Below are positions 43,942 to 55,719 of a DNA stretch of 64,000 bases, piece after piece. A program made the position numbers and the translations under genes. This DNA is from Apiotrichum sp. Y4204 (taxonomy: Eukaryota; Basidiomycota; Tremellomycetes; Trichosporonales; Trichosporonaceae), in contig JAMYHL010000005.1 of the NCBI GenBank assembly GCA_025531455.1, positions 372,001 through 436,000 on the forward strand. The letters are read 5' to 3'. Every line of letters begins with the position of its first letter. The stretch's first letter is position 1. The notes beneath the pieces were generated by a model. It was not told the DNA's origin and ran no database searches. It saw only the letters and a list, made by a program, of their open reading frames with translations.

Positions 43942-46307
43942 GATGTGTGGTGTTGTATCCTGGAATGCGTGGTTGATCCTCTCAGAGGTGATGGACTGTA
44001 GCTCTGGGTTATAGATATACTACTACATCGCGCAGAGACCGCATCGCGCTTCAATATCAATCAACAACAACGGGGGGTGGTCAATGCGTCGTTGCCACCG
44101 GATGCAACGATAACCGTCGCACGGTCATGTCCCCGAGCCCCGGGCACGGCGCTCATCGCCGCGTTCTGTATGTGAGACACGGAGATCGGCGGCGGACTCC
44201 GTGGTCTTTAGGACTCTGGCTGCATCAATCAAACATGTTGGTCAGGAACGGAGGTCAATGGCACGCGCGACCTGGGGGGTTTGGCTTCTGCTCTCCTCAC
44301 GATCCTCACATCTATCGAGCCACGCTTCGTGCTCACCGCCAAAAGATGCAAAGATAAAGACGGGCAGTTTGTGGTGTGTTTCTTGTCTTGCTTGGATTTC
44401 AAATCCGTAGTGTAGCCTGACCGTGGCGCGTGGCGTGGTAACGCGTGAGCGCGTGAGATGTTGGGATGAGTACCTTGGCGCATGTTTGTTTCTCTATTGA
44501 TAAATCCATGAAGATATAAGAAGTGAGAAGATGAAGAAGATGAAGAGTAGAGTTGCAGAGTTGAGGGATCAAGAACCAAGTACGCGCATGTGAGGTGCCG
44601 TTGGAGCTTGCGAGACGCGTGTGTACGCGAGCGATCTGGACCTGCAGATCTGTGTTACGAACCGGATCACCGGAATGGGTGTGGCTCGTGGCTCGTATCA
44701 TCATCACCATCGCATCACCATGATCACTGTCACTCCGGGCCGCACATGCGCTGTTCCAATACTCGTTCGCGTCGGCCTCCGTGGTCTCTGGTCTCTGAAT
44801 CTCTCGTCTGGCGCCGTTGCGTCATCAGCTCCTACGCGCATGCGCGATACGCGCGCAGGACGAAGATTGTGGCGGCCGGTTCCCGAAGCATTGGGCCGAG
44901 ATGTATCCCGGATCTGAGGGTCCGAGAACCACACGGCCGAGCAGGGATCCAGGATCACGGATCAGCGGATCATCGTCACCAGCGACGAACAGCAGCTAGG
45001 AGCTACACTAGCAACCCTGTGGCCTGCACCTCATCGCGCACCGCCTCGACTGTCCTACGTCAGTTCGTTGTCATCACACTCTACCTCCTCCGCGTCCGAC
45101 GAGTCCGTCCGCTCGCGCTCGGACATGCATCGTGCCGACCTCCGTACCGCCCTCTTTTGTTTATTATCATGGTCTAGGATTCGGGACCTTGCTCCTGTCT
45201 TTTGGTAGCAGACAATACGCGTTTCTCCCCGACGTCATCACCCTCATGTTCCCTTCATCCGCCAGGACCTGCAGGACCGAAAGGGTCGGTCGGCGCACGA
45301 GACCTCAAACGCATAACTGCATAACGTTGGGTGGTGACGACTGCCAGGGTCCTAAAGGGTGGAAAGCATCGGAACGGCGGTGCGGGCCAACCAGGTCATG
45401 GGATCGGCAGGACATTGTTCTTTTCTGTAAGGACCCTGCGGCTTGCGGCGTGCGTTGCGGCTTGCGTTATTGGGCTTGGGAAGTACAGGAACCTGGCGCA
45501 GAACCTGGCAGAGATAACCACGCCGGCAGCTGTGCTCTCGAGAGAGAGCCGAGACAGCTGACGGCTGAGCGGCTGGGCCAGTTGACTGTTTGGTGAATTG
45601 GGGCTGGACGCGGATGCCGCGCGTGCCAGTGGCTTGCAGTGGAGGTGTAGCTGGTGCGGGTGTGGTAATTCTAGTGGGTCACTTCGGTGGTGGTGGTGTT
45701 TATCCGCAGCTGAGATCTACTGTACCTTCAAGGCTTCAAGAACAAGGTCGGACAGAAGCCCGGGGCCTGGCAGAAGCCCTGCCGACCTGAACCTGCATGA
45801 TGAACCTGCATGAACCCAGTGCCCTGGAACGCCCAGCGCACAAACCCCCAGGCAGCCTCACGAGCTCACGATCTCACCAGAGCATCATTATAAGCGTACG
45901 TGGTTCGGCTGTTCTGTTTACGATCCCACGAGATCCAGGACATTTTGGAAGCCCAAAACCTTGATTCCACTTGGCCTGTTGGAGCATGCAGGGTAGAGAT
46001 TTCGTGTTTGTCCACTGGCGTACAGGGCGTGCAGGGCAGGTGAGCCGTGCGCCGTGCCGAGTGCCGGGTGGGCACACGCGAGTCATTGTGCAGCGCGCAG
46101 CATGCAGCATGAATGCCTGTTGTGGCCTTGAGAACCCAGCACTCTGCCTCCCTTTGGCTCCATGGCTCTCTAGCCCTTGGCGTGCATCTCGGCTCTTGGC
46201 AGAGCGGTGGCCAGTATCGAATATAACTCGGAGCAGGGGGTGTTCTTGGTCTTCCTCCCTCATCTCTCCCCCTCATCCCATCTTCTCTCCCCACCTCTCC
46301 TCTCACC
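43942..46307. promoter_or_regulatory. 2.4-kb divergent intergenic region
   Basis: This lies between the hydrolase and the secreted glycoprotein genes. Only short unconvincing frames occur, the longest about 150 codons near 45132. A CT-rich leader (46250-46305) precedes the glycoprotein ATG. No RNA gene or repeat array was recognised. Confidence 0.4.
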
Positions 46308-47710
46308 ATGCTCTCGCTCCTCTCTCTCCCCCTTCTCGCCCTCGCGCCCCTCGCCAGCGCGCAGGTCACCGCGACCGGCCCCAACGGCCCCACGAACCCC
46401 GACGCGCCCGGCTTCATCCCCGTCGGCCAGACCGTCAACCAGAACTCGGACTCGCGTCTCATTTCCGTCAACGCCATTGACGACTGGTGCATGTACGCCC
46501 CCGAGAAGCCGCAGGGCACCATTGGCGAGAACGAGCCCACCGTCGTTGCGTGGTGCACCAAGCCGCGCAACAACGCCCGTCTCATCCCCGACGGTACCAT
46601 CCACGCCGCGCAGGTGAGTAGATTTTGCGAGGAAGGAAGGAGGCCAGGAGGGGGCTAGGCCAGGAGGGGGCTGGTCTGCCAAAGCCGGGAGAGGAAGGTA
46701 GACCAGGAGCGTGGGTGGACGCGCGTGCGCTGGGCGCAACGCCCAGGCCTCCAAAGACAATTGGCTTCAAGACTGGATTCTTTCATCTTTTTTGAGCCTG
46801 TTTCAGACGAGCGCCAATGACCTAGATGTGGCTCCTGCTGCTGCCACTGCCACTGTCACTGCAGTTATAAACTGAAGGTGATGCCAAGACCAAAGGTGTT
46901 GATCGCGACGCGCATCGCGTGCAATTAACTCCCGTCTCCACATCCACTTTTGGGGCCCTCATCCCTTCTAGGCGCTGGACGATTTAGCGTCGTTTAGGCC
47001 TTTTGATGTGTGGCATTGAGGTTATTGAATCCGGCTGTCGCGGCTCCTGCGCCCCTCCCAATTCGTGCCACTCCCTTTCCAGACTACAAACTCACCCCAG
47101 CTCATCCGCACCCCCACGTACATCCAGATTGCTGGCTGGTGGGACGGCACCCGCATCAACATCCAGCCGGGCGACAACGGCGGTGAGCTCGACCCCCACG
47201 GTGCGGACATGAAGGGCAACCCCGTCGGCGGCAACGTCACGACCAACCTCGCGACCGGCACCGACGTCTTCTACGAGGAGTGGATGATGTTTGTGTCGTA
47301 CGACCAGTTCTGCCTGCGTATCTGCACGAGCGACGAGAACGGCGTCCCCACCCGCATCCAGTGCAACCACATCTACGACCTCATGGGCTGCCAGTGGGTC
47401 ATGGCCATTGACGACTACTGGGGCATGTCCAAGTTTGTCGAGTGCGAGGGCGACATTGCTGCTCCCCCTGGCCACTACCCCCAGAACGGCTGGACCTCCA
47501 CCTGGTACCAGGGCCAGAACCCCACCCCGACCCAGCCCGCCTTCCTGCCGAAGAAGTCGAGCTGCACGACCTTCTCCACCATTGCGAGTGAGTATGAGAG
47601 TGAAACGCAGGGAAGACACAGGACATTAGCTCACATCAGACAACGTCAACACGAACGACTGGAAGGTGACTGCCTCGCCTACCTACGTCGCCTGCCCTCC
47701 CAAGAAGTAA
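46308..47710 (+). CDS. Secreted cysteine-rich glycoprotein (macrophage-activating-glycoprotein-like)
   Basis: Exons are 46308-46613, 47083-47587 and 47640-47710, giving 293 aa. A clear signal peptide opens it (MLSLLSLPLLALAPLASAQ). The mature protein has regularly spaced cysteines (DDWCMY, VAWCTK, QFCLRIC, IQCNHIYDLMGC, VECEGD, SSCTTF, VACPPKK) and an N-glycosylation sequon (NVT). It resembles a basidiomycete family of secreted or wall glycoproteins sometimes labelled macrophage-activating glycoprotein. Unlike some members it has no evident C-terminal GPI anchor signal. Intron 1 is 469 nt, about ten times the window's norm; intron 2 is 52 nt. No enzymatic activity can be inferred. Confidence 0.75.
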
Positions 47711-48309
47711 GACATGGACAATTACCATTCATTCGCCCCCCTCAGCGCCAGCGCGCAGGACATTCATGGACTTTAAATGTATATGTAGTTGAATGCAACG
47801 CATTCGTAATGCGTGTGTGTCTGGCGAGACGTCGAGCTGTCGAGGCGTGTCGAGTGGAAGGGGGGAGTGGAGGAGACCAGTTAGAGGCTCTTGTGATCGC
47901 TGTCACCCGATATTGCCGATCACCTATCAACGCCGACTTGCAAGAGGCCAGAAGGGATTGCTGCGCGTGGAGCATGGTGATCTCCTACAGATCTGTAGCT
48001 TCGCAAATCTACAGACACAGGATCAGCGGATCAGCTAGTCGTTGATCAAACGACGATACGATCACAATGTGGCATGTGGCACTCGACTATTCAAATGTGG
48101 CAGACGTCCTGGGACGTGGGCATCGTCCACATACAAGACATCGCATTCGGGAACACGAGCTAAAACAAACGCTAAGACGCAAGAGTGAGAGTGAAGCGTG
48201 AGGACAAACACAACAAATCAAACAAGCACCTCCAACTACAATAAATATCACAAATGACGCACCCTCTTCGTCTCTCGTCATATACCCCCCACCCTTCGCA
48301 AATTCTCGA
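47711..48309. other. Spacer between glycoprotein gene and tRNA-Leu
   Basis: 599 bases with no supported gene; AT-richer than the flanking coding DNA. Confidence 0.4.
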
Positions 48310-48405
48310 GGCGAAATGGCCGAGTGGTCTAAGGCGCCATGTTTAGGTCCTGCTAGGTCCTGATACCGTGGTCTTCGGGCGTGGGTTCGAACCCCACTTT
48401 CGTCA
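48310..48405 (+). tRNA. tRNA-Leu (TAG) with an 18-nt intron
   Basis: The acceptor stem is GGCGAAA/TTTCGTC with discriminator A, the T arm GTGGG-TTCGAAC-CCCAC and the anticodon stem CCATG/CGTGG (one G-T pair). Anticodon TAG is at 48344-48346. An 18-nt intron (48348-48365) follows position 37, leaving about 78 nt. The variable arm is nine bases, short for a leucine tRNA. A T6 run at 48433-48438 is a plausible Pol III terminator. Confidence 0.85.
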
Positions 48406-49404
48406 TCGGGGGATTTGGTTCCCTCCTTACAATTTTTTGGAATGCAGCAAAAGGAAAAGAAAGTTGAAACGCCGGCGAAGAGCGACATTCGACAATTCCT
48501 AGATTGCGAGGGATGTCGGATCTCCATTGTGTTTGGCATCTGCCCGATAATCTGTGTATTCTGTGCTCAGGCAAGATCGCCGTCCGACCATCGGAGGATG
48601 CACACAAGTCGAGGGCGTCGAGCCGCGGCTAGGCGCCCGCTGTAAAACCCGGAAATCCCAGACGACCGGCATTATGAGCTGAAAGGATTTACATAATCGC
48701 AAACCCCCCTCTACTTCCGCCAGACGCCGACATTGCCGAGCACAACCGTCGAGGAAAAGCTTGTTGGATCGTCAGGCCGTCTGGCCGTACTGGATGGCTG
48801 GCGGGGACGGGGACAGGGGGCGTGACCTCCTCCTTCTAAGACGTTTCGTTGTTGGGTGCGTGCTGCGTGACGCATTGGTGTTTGCTCGCCAGTTGCTGCT
48901 ACATGCTGCGCGCTACTTGCTGCGCGCTACTTGCTGCGCGCTACTTGCTGCTTGCTGCTCGTTACTCGCTACTTGATACTCGCTACTCGCTACCTGCTGC
49001 AAGCGGCAGACCACATCACGTCAGCTTGGTGATCGCGCACAGACACCGCCAGCGCTCGCGCACGGGCCGCGCGATGTCACCACATGCCTGGATCGCCAGA
49101 CGGTGGCGATCATGGCGTGCATGATCGCCCCATCCTTTTCTGTGCTTCTGTTTCCATGGGTATTCATACTGATACAAGCCGGTCTACGGCCATGATATTA
49201 TGGCTGGGCACAGCTGCTAGGGTACTGGTCTATATCTGCGATGCGAGAGATGCAGGGGCGATCGCGAGAGATGCGCGGGGTGCGCGAGAGATGGCGTGGG
49301 CGCAAGATGGCGCGCAAGATGTCGTATGGCACGCAAGTTTATTGCTGGTCCGGACGGGGGATGGAGTTGTAGCTACGGGTCAGCACATATCCTCTCAGGT
49401 TCAC
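48406..49404. other. Spacer with tandem repeat, 3' of the mucin-like gene
   Basis: This is a 999-base region without a supported gene. It carries the tandem repeat at 48904-49000 and must include the 3' UTR of the minus-strand gene that ends at 49405. Confidence 0.4.
48904..49000. repeat. 14-bp tandem repeat grading into degenerate copies
   Basis: Three perfect copies of TGCTGCGCGCTACT run from 48904 to 48945. Diverging copies (TGCTGCTTGCTGCT, CGCTACTTGATACT, CGCTACTCGCTACC) follow to about 49000. It looks like a small minisatellite. Confidence 0.85.
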
Positions 49405-50658
49405 TTACTTGGGCGGGATCTCCTGCATACCATCACCATGCGCGTCCGTGTACGCGGCCTCGTGGCCCTGGTTGCTCATGTGGCCCTGGTTGCTGATCGC
49501 GTCCTCGAAGACTGCGCTGCCGGCAGCGGACGAGGCCGAGTGGCCGGCGGGCGAGAGCGCGCCTGCGCGCTCAACACCCGCCTCGCGGGCCTTGGCCGCC
49601 GCGGCCGGGGTCGCGTACGGGTCGTCGGCGTAGTCGTGGTGGCCGTACGCCGCGGCAGCACCCGCACCAGCGCCGGCAGCAGCCGCGCCATATCCGTAGT
49701 TCGGGTAGGGCTGGTAGTCGCGGGCATCTGGCATGGCCATCGAGCTCTGGTTGTACTGGTCGTACGCATTTGGGTCGTACGGCTGGTGGTCGTACGCGCT
49801 GTGCTGCTCGTAGGTGCCGTTCGACGACGGCTGGTACGGGTACGGGTCGACGTCCGAGAGGGTGGGGTCGGTCGGGGCGATAAAGTCGAGGTTGTCGGCA
49901 GCCGAGTGACGGGTCGAAAGGTCAGGGTCGAACATCTTGTCGTCGAATGCGACGGCCTTGGACTTTTTGCGGCGCCAGAAGAGGCAGCCGAGGATGGTGG
50001 CAAGGAGCAACGCACCGCCGACACCACCAACGACACCACCAACAATGGCTCCAGTGTTCGACTTGCCCTTCGCAGCGGGGGCGGCGGTCCCGGAGACCTG
50101 GAAGGTTGACGTCTTCTGGATCGTGATCATCACGACGCTGCCGCCGACTTGGCTCGGCTCGACAGTCTGGTAGGTGGACAGCGCAGCGGAGCTCTGGCTG
50201 GTACCAGGCGACGACTGTGTGTTGCCGGTGCTGGTCGGCTGGTTGTTGCCGCCCGTGTTGGTGTTGGACGTCTGCTGCTGCTGCTGGGAGGTCTGCTGGT
50301 TGTTCCCCTCGGACGTAGGGGACGGGCTGGCGGACGTCTCATTCGGCTGCTGGGGCGAGGTCTGCTGGGGGGCAGACGACGTCTCGTTGGGCTGCTGGGG
50401 GGAGGCCGACGAGGTGTTCTCCCCAGGGGCAGAGGTCTCCGGAGGGGGCTCGGAGGGGGTGGTGGACGGCGTGGTGGGGGGCGCAGAGGAAGGGGTCGTC
50501 GTCGGCGGGGTGGGGGTGACGGCGGAGGGCTCCTCGGCCGTGCGCGTCGGGGGGCTCACGGGGCCGGTACCCTCATCGGTGGGGATGGGGACAGTGCGGA
50601 CGGCTGATGGGGTATTGGGAGTGATAGCGGAGTCGGGGCGGGAGACGGGTTCGGACAT
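49405..50658 (-). CDS. Mucin-like single-pass membrane protein
   Basis: This 417-aa, intronless protein has an N-terminal 190 residues very rich in Ser, Thr, Pro and Gln, including a repeated QQPNETS unit. An ordered stretch (VGGSVVMITIQKTSTFQV) follows. One transmembrane helix with small residues (GAIVGGVVGGVGGALLLATI, about residues 203-225) comes next, then WRRKKSK and a Tyr/Asp/Ala-rich cytosolic tail. This is the layout of fungal Mid2/Wsc-type wall-stress sensors and other glycosylated surface proteins. No cleavable signal peptide is seen, so either the start is incomplete or the helix acts as a reverse signal anchor. The family is not identified further. Confidence 0.75.
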   Translation of the reverse strand: MSEPVSRPDSAITPNTPSAVRTVPIPTDEGTGPVSPPTRTAEEPSAVTPTPPTTTPSSAPPTTPSTTPSEPPPETSAPGENTSSASPQQPNETSSAPQQTSPQQPNETSASPSPTSEGNNQQTSQQQQQTSNTNTGGNNQPTSTGNTQSSPGTSQSSAALSTYQTVEPSQVGGSVVMITIQKTSTFQVSGTAAPAAKGKSNTGAIVGGVVGGVGGALLLATILGCLFWRRKKSKAVAFDDKMFDPDLSTRHSAADNLDFIAPTDPTLSDVDPYPYQPSSNGTYEQHSAYDHQPYDPNAYDQYNQSSMAMPDARDYQPYPNYGYGAAAAGAGAGAAAAYGHHDYADDPYATPAAAAKAREAGVERAGALSPAGHSASSAAGSAVFEDAISNQGHMSNQGHEAAYTDAHGDGMQEIPPK

Positions 50659-52451
50659 GTCAGCTACGATACAGGGATGGCAAGAGGTAGAGAGGGATGG
50701 AGAGGAGAGAGGTGGAGAGGTGGTGGGAGGTCAATCAAGGTGATCGTCTCTGGCGACGACTGCATTCCATTCCATTCCGTTTCCCCATCCCCAGGGAGGC
50801 CGACGTTCGGGGAATAGACTCACGATCCATTTTTTGCTGCGGAGTTGGGTTGGAGTACTGGAGTAGGGTGTGCCAGTCACGGGTCTCACTAGTCACGAGT
50901 GAGTGATTGAGTGCGAGTGCGAGGTGGCCGAGGTGTGCTAGTGCGAGGTTGAGAATGGAAGAGAGGATGAAGAGGTTTGCACGAGGCGGTTGGTGTGCAA
51001 AAGAAGATTCGGGGTTGCAACCTGGCAACGGAGGGAGGGGAGTAGTATGGAAAGGGATAGGGTTTCGACCCAAGCCAACAGGGCCAGAATAACAGGGCAC
51101 CAGAAGAGAGAGGGAGGGCAGTGGACGGAGGCGTGGGAGTAATTAGGGACAGCAACGGCCACTACTACTACTGATCGTCAAAAAGGTCGGGGTAAGAAGT
51201 GGTGGTGGTGGTGGTCGCAAGAAGAGCTCAGAGATGGATTGATAAACGATGGAGGAGAGAACAGAACAGAAAGGAAACAATAATAATACTGCATCTCCTC
51301 CGTCTCAAACAGTTTCTCTCTCTTCCTCTTCCGCGGAAAGGGGAGGGGCCGACCCGGCGACCCGGCGCGTCTCGTAAACATCACGCTCTCTTGGCCTTCA
51401 GTCTGGGCACTCACCCGGCGCGCGCGCAACCCGCACAGACGACGTCCCAAAGACCCAACAGGCAACAGAAACAGCCCAGTCCTGTGGAGCATGTAAAGCC
51501 CTGCAATCCTGCAATGCATCCCCTGAAAGACTAACAGAGGTCGAGCACGATCGAGCGCCGTAGAGCAAAACACCAGATGCAAAGATGCTTTTGCATGGCG
51601 GAAAATTCTTGCATATTGCACGCAAGCTGCAAGCTGCAGGCTTGTGGCTCAATGCATACACGCCGCCACCTTGTTTTCACTTGTTTTTCACTTTTCTGTT
51701 TTTCCTCTGCTGCCCACCCGGAAGACCCGGTCCGCTGTCTCACCGGACTCGCCGGACTCGCCGGAAGCCCGGGAGCCCAGCTCGCGGGGGGGCGGAGCAC
51801 AGGCGCGGAGGAGCTCGGCGGACACGTGCGGCGCTCGCCCGGCCGAGGCACGACGCACAAAACTCTAATCACCCCAAATCGGGCTTGCGGGCACCACCCA
51901 GCCAGAAGGGCCGAGGGCAGACTGCGATAGCGAGGCCTAGTACGCGGGGCGACGCAGCCCGTGGTACCGTGGTCTGCCGGCGGCCAGGATGTGCCACAAT
52001 GTGCCACCCCAGAAAAAGCTTCACGCGCCATCCCACCATCGACTAGTTCTGGCCCAGCTGGCCATTCTCTGCTGCGGCGGGGCGTGGGTCCATGAGCCAT
52101 GGGTCTGGTGGGTCTCGGTCTCGGTCTGGGTCTCGGGTCTCGGATCCTTGTCAGTCTCAGTTCCCAGTATCAGTCCGAGTCTCAGTCTCACCCAGATCGG
52201 TCCTGCTGCGGCCCTCGTTTCGCCATTTCACGCCCATCGATCATGGACCATGGATCGCCATAGGGAGTTGGCCGCGCTCTGGCTACTGATATCACTCTGC
52301 ACACCGCATTCCACATCTCATCTTCATATCTCCATATCTCCATAGATCTCCGACCTCGATGCCGGCACAGCCCATGTACCTCCCCAGTCTCCGACCATGC
52401 ACCGCACTCTAGATGCTAGATATCATGAATACCACAGATACAATCTTCTGT
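50659..52451. promoter_or_regulatory. 1.8-kb region upstream of the mucin-like gene
   Basis: This contains the promoter of the mucin-like gene and the 3' side of BUR1, both on the minus strand. A hexamer-like repeat of TCTCGG/TCAGTC units lies at 52101-52191. Frames here are short and unconvincing. Confidence 0.4.
52101..52191. repeat. Degenerate TCTCGG/GTCTCA simple repeat
   Basis: About 90 bases are built from six-base units GGTCTC, TCGGTC and CAGTCT with increasing divergence rightward. Confidence 0.55.
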
Positions 52452-55400
52452 TCAGTACGGCAGGCTGTCGTCCCGCCGAGGCCGCTTGTCCGCGCGCCAC
52501 TCCTCTGGCGGGCCAGGCCGTTTCGGCAGCCGCGCGCCCCCGGGTCCGGGCCCAGCTCCACCAGCAAAGCTCGGCCCCGTCGACGCGTGCATCCCGCCCT
52601 GCAGCTTGAACGGCAGCCCGCGCCCTGGTCCACCGGGCCCAGCGCCAGGAGGACCACCTCCGCCTGGACCACCTGGACCGCCAGGTGGTCCGCCGCGGTA
52701 TGGCCCGCGCCCAGGCGGCGGGCCGTGCGGCGGGGGGCGTCCATACGCTCCTGGCGGCGGACCCTGCCCCGGACGGCCGGGCGGCGCGCGCCCGTACCCG
52801 CCCTGCGCGTGCTGGCCTGCGTGCTGGCCCATCGGCGGCCCCGGGGGACGGCGCATATTGTTCGGCGGCATGTTCATGTTCGGGCGCGGCGGGCCCGTGC
52901 TCCATGTCGGCGGGCGGACAGGCTGGTGCTGCGGCGGACGGTACGCCTGCTGCGGGACTTCACGCTCGCGGCTCGTCATCTCGTGCGACGACTCGACGAC
53001 CGGAATGCTGTTGTCAGTCAAAGTCTTTTTTATATTCTACCCACGTTCCAATCTTGGCTGGCAGCGGGTCGGTCCAGAACCAGACGTGCTCGAGCGCCTT
53101 GTCTGCCGACGGGCGCTTTGCGGGGTCGATACGCAGCAGCTCGACAAGAAGGTCTGCCCCGGTCCGGTCCATCCTGGGGTTAGAAATGCCACAATCAACA
53201 CATGTCACACTCACGCCCACTTCTTCGCACACTGCAGCAGCGTGAGTTCGCGGTGCGTGTGTTCCCACGGGTGGTCTTTCGCCTCGGGGAAGCCCGGGAG
53301 CTGTTTCCACGCCGGCCACGAGACGTGCGATGGCGGCCCCGCGCGCGAGAAGATGCGGTGCAGCTGGTCCTTGTCCGATGTTCCCGGGAAGATGGGTTCG
53401 CGGAGGTACATCTCGCCGAGGATGCAGCCGACGGACCACAGATCAATGGCAGTGGTGTAGTGCTGGTCGCCGAGGAGCAGCTCCGGGGCGCGGTACCACC
53501 GCGTGACGACCATGTTGGTGTACTCGTGCGGCGAGTGGCGCGGCATCTCCTCGACGCCGAGCGTGCGTGCGAGACCAAAGTCGGCAATCATCGCGCTGCC
53601 CTCCTTTGACACCAGGATATTCGCCGTCTTGAGGTCGCGGTGGATAATGTTGTTGGCGTGCATGTACGACAGGCCCTCAAGGATCTGTTTGAGCAGCAGC
53701 TTGGCGACCGAGTGTGTCATGCGAAAGTCCTTGTTCAGCAGCAGGCCACACAGATCGTGGTCCATGAACGGAAACACCATGAACACCTCGCCGCGATATC
53801 CTCGGTCGGCGGGGATTTCTAATATCAGCATGGGTCTTGGACCCACTCTTCTCCTACTCACTCCTCTGGACGACCATGTCTATAAGCGGCACAATGTTCG
53901 GGTGGTGCAGCTCCTTGAGGATCTTGATTTCGCGGACGGTAGTCACGCTGACGCCATCGCGGGGGTTGTGCGTAATGAGCTTTTTCAGCGCCACCGCGCG
54001 CTTCGTCGCGAGCTCAACCGCCTTGGTGACGACACCAAACGTGCCTTCACCAAGTTTCGTCCCGATATCATACGCCGCGAGTGTCGATGTTCCAATAAAG
54101 TGTCGCCCAAACGTCTCCTTCTCCTCCGCGGCGGTCGGGAAGCGGAACAGCTTGCCGTGCGGTGTGGGCGTCATCCCCCGCGTGGCGACGGGCGTGGAAA
54201 CGCGGGTAACGGGTTCGAGAAGGTTGCGGTTCGGTGCGTGTGCGCCACTGCCCTCGCGCCGGGGTGCGAAGCGGGGAATAGGCTTGGCCGGGGTTTTGAG
54301 ATCTGCAGGGTCGCGCTTCGGCGGGGATGGGTCGCGCGGGGCGTCAGGTGGAGGAGGTGGAGGTGATGGTGGGGCGGGGTCAGCTGGCGGCGCTGGATCC
54401 TCCTTGGGGGGAGAAGTTGGCGGAGGTGGAGGGGGAGAGGCAGGCCGATGATGAGGCGATTTCCCTCGAGGGGGTGCGGGGTGGGGTGACGCTGCACGTC
54501 TGTGGGGAGACGGGGCGCGGGGAGGGGATGCACGGGCGCGAGGCGGTGACGCTGCACGGCGCGGTGAAGATGCAGATGCTCGATGCGGGGGAGGAGGGAC
54601 CCGCCGCGGGGGCGTAGGTATACGCCGCGGAGGGGTGGGTACACGGCGCGGAGACGGTGCGCGCTCAGCGCGGGGCGACGCAGGCCGGCGGGGCGGGGAG
54701 CGCGGCGGGGAACGCGGCGGTGGGGGTGGAGACGCAGTGCGCGGGGGCGGCGGGGGCGGCTCGCTATCCGGGGGAGGGGGCGGTGGGGGACTGCTCGGCG
54801 CCGGCGGCGGCGGGGTACGCACCTCGCCAGCCTCAATCTCGCCCTCCTCGCCTTCTTCCTTTGCCGGCGGGCGGCTCTTCTTCTGGCCGTACGGCGGGCG
54901 CTCGTCGCGTTCCCGTTCCCGTTCCCGTTCCCGATCCCGCCCCCGCTCGCGATCACGGTCGCGGTCACGCACATCACGCACATCACGCGCATCGTACCGG
55001 TCGTACGGGCGGCGCTCGCGGGATCCAGACGAGTACCGCGGATACTCTCTCTCGCGCTCCCAGTGCGGATCACGGTCGCGCCCCCTCTCCCTCTCCCTCT
55101 CGCGGTCGCGCTCTCTATCGCGGCGGTCGTACTCGTAATGCCTCTCACGGGAGCGGGAGCGCGCGTCAGAGTTCCGCCTGTCGCGTTCGCGCGGCGCGTC
55201 ATCGGGGATGTAGCGGTCGCCGCGGTCGCCGCGGTCGCCAAACTCGCGGTCGCGGTCGCGGTGGTCGCGGCCGTACGGCTGCTGATACGGCTGCTGGAAG
55301 GGCGGGAAGGGTAGCGGCGCATACAGCTGCTGGAAGGGCTGGAACGGGAACGGCGGGGCGCTGGGGCCGTGGTTGAAGTGCGATGGGCCAGAGTGTGAGG

Positions 55401-55719
55401 GACCGGAGTGCGGACCGGGGCCGGGACCAGGACCAGAACCAGGACCTCCGCCGAGTCCGCCATGTCCGCCATGTCCGCCTCCGCCAGGCCCACCATGTGC
55501 AGGCCCACCATGTCCATGTCCCTGTGGGTATCGCCTATCAATCACCGGCGGGGGGTTATCCATCCTGGCGCGCAGGCTGATAGTCTGCCGCGGGGGCGCG
55601 CCAGTATCGGGCCGGGCGGGGAGTGCGTGCGTCGGCGGCGGGGGCAGGCGCGTCGGCGAGTTTGGGGCGAGGCGCTTCGCCAGCGGCGGGGGGTTGGGGG
55701 TGGGCCATGGCCCGGGCAT
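52452..55719 (-). CDS. BUR1: Cyclin-dependent kinase Bur1 (CDK9-like, P-TEFb)
   Basis: This nuclear kinase phosphorylates the RNA polymerase II tail and Spt5 to promote elongation. Exons 55719-53862, 53818-53215, 53173-53045 and 53007-52452 give 1048 aa. Introns are 43, 41 and 37 nt. The kinase domain starts near residue 550: GEGTFG loop, Lys579 in VALKKL, HRDLK, DFGLART, then TNMVVTRWYRAPE. Inserted and divergent segments match BUR1 rather than CDK1. A 540-residue N-terminal extension is Arg/Asp/Glu-, Pro- and Gly/His-rich, and the C-terminal 185 residues are Gly/Pro/Arg-rich. The frame is open to 56166, but the ATG at 55719 begins the Pro-rich protein and the upstream part looks like leader. 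Intron 3 needs a GTGGGT donor to stay in frame. Confidence 0.9.
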
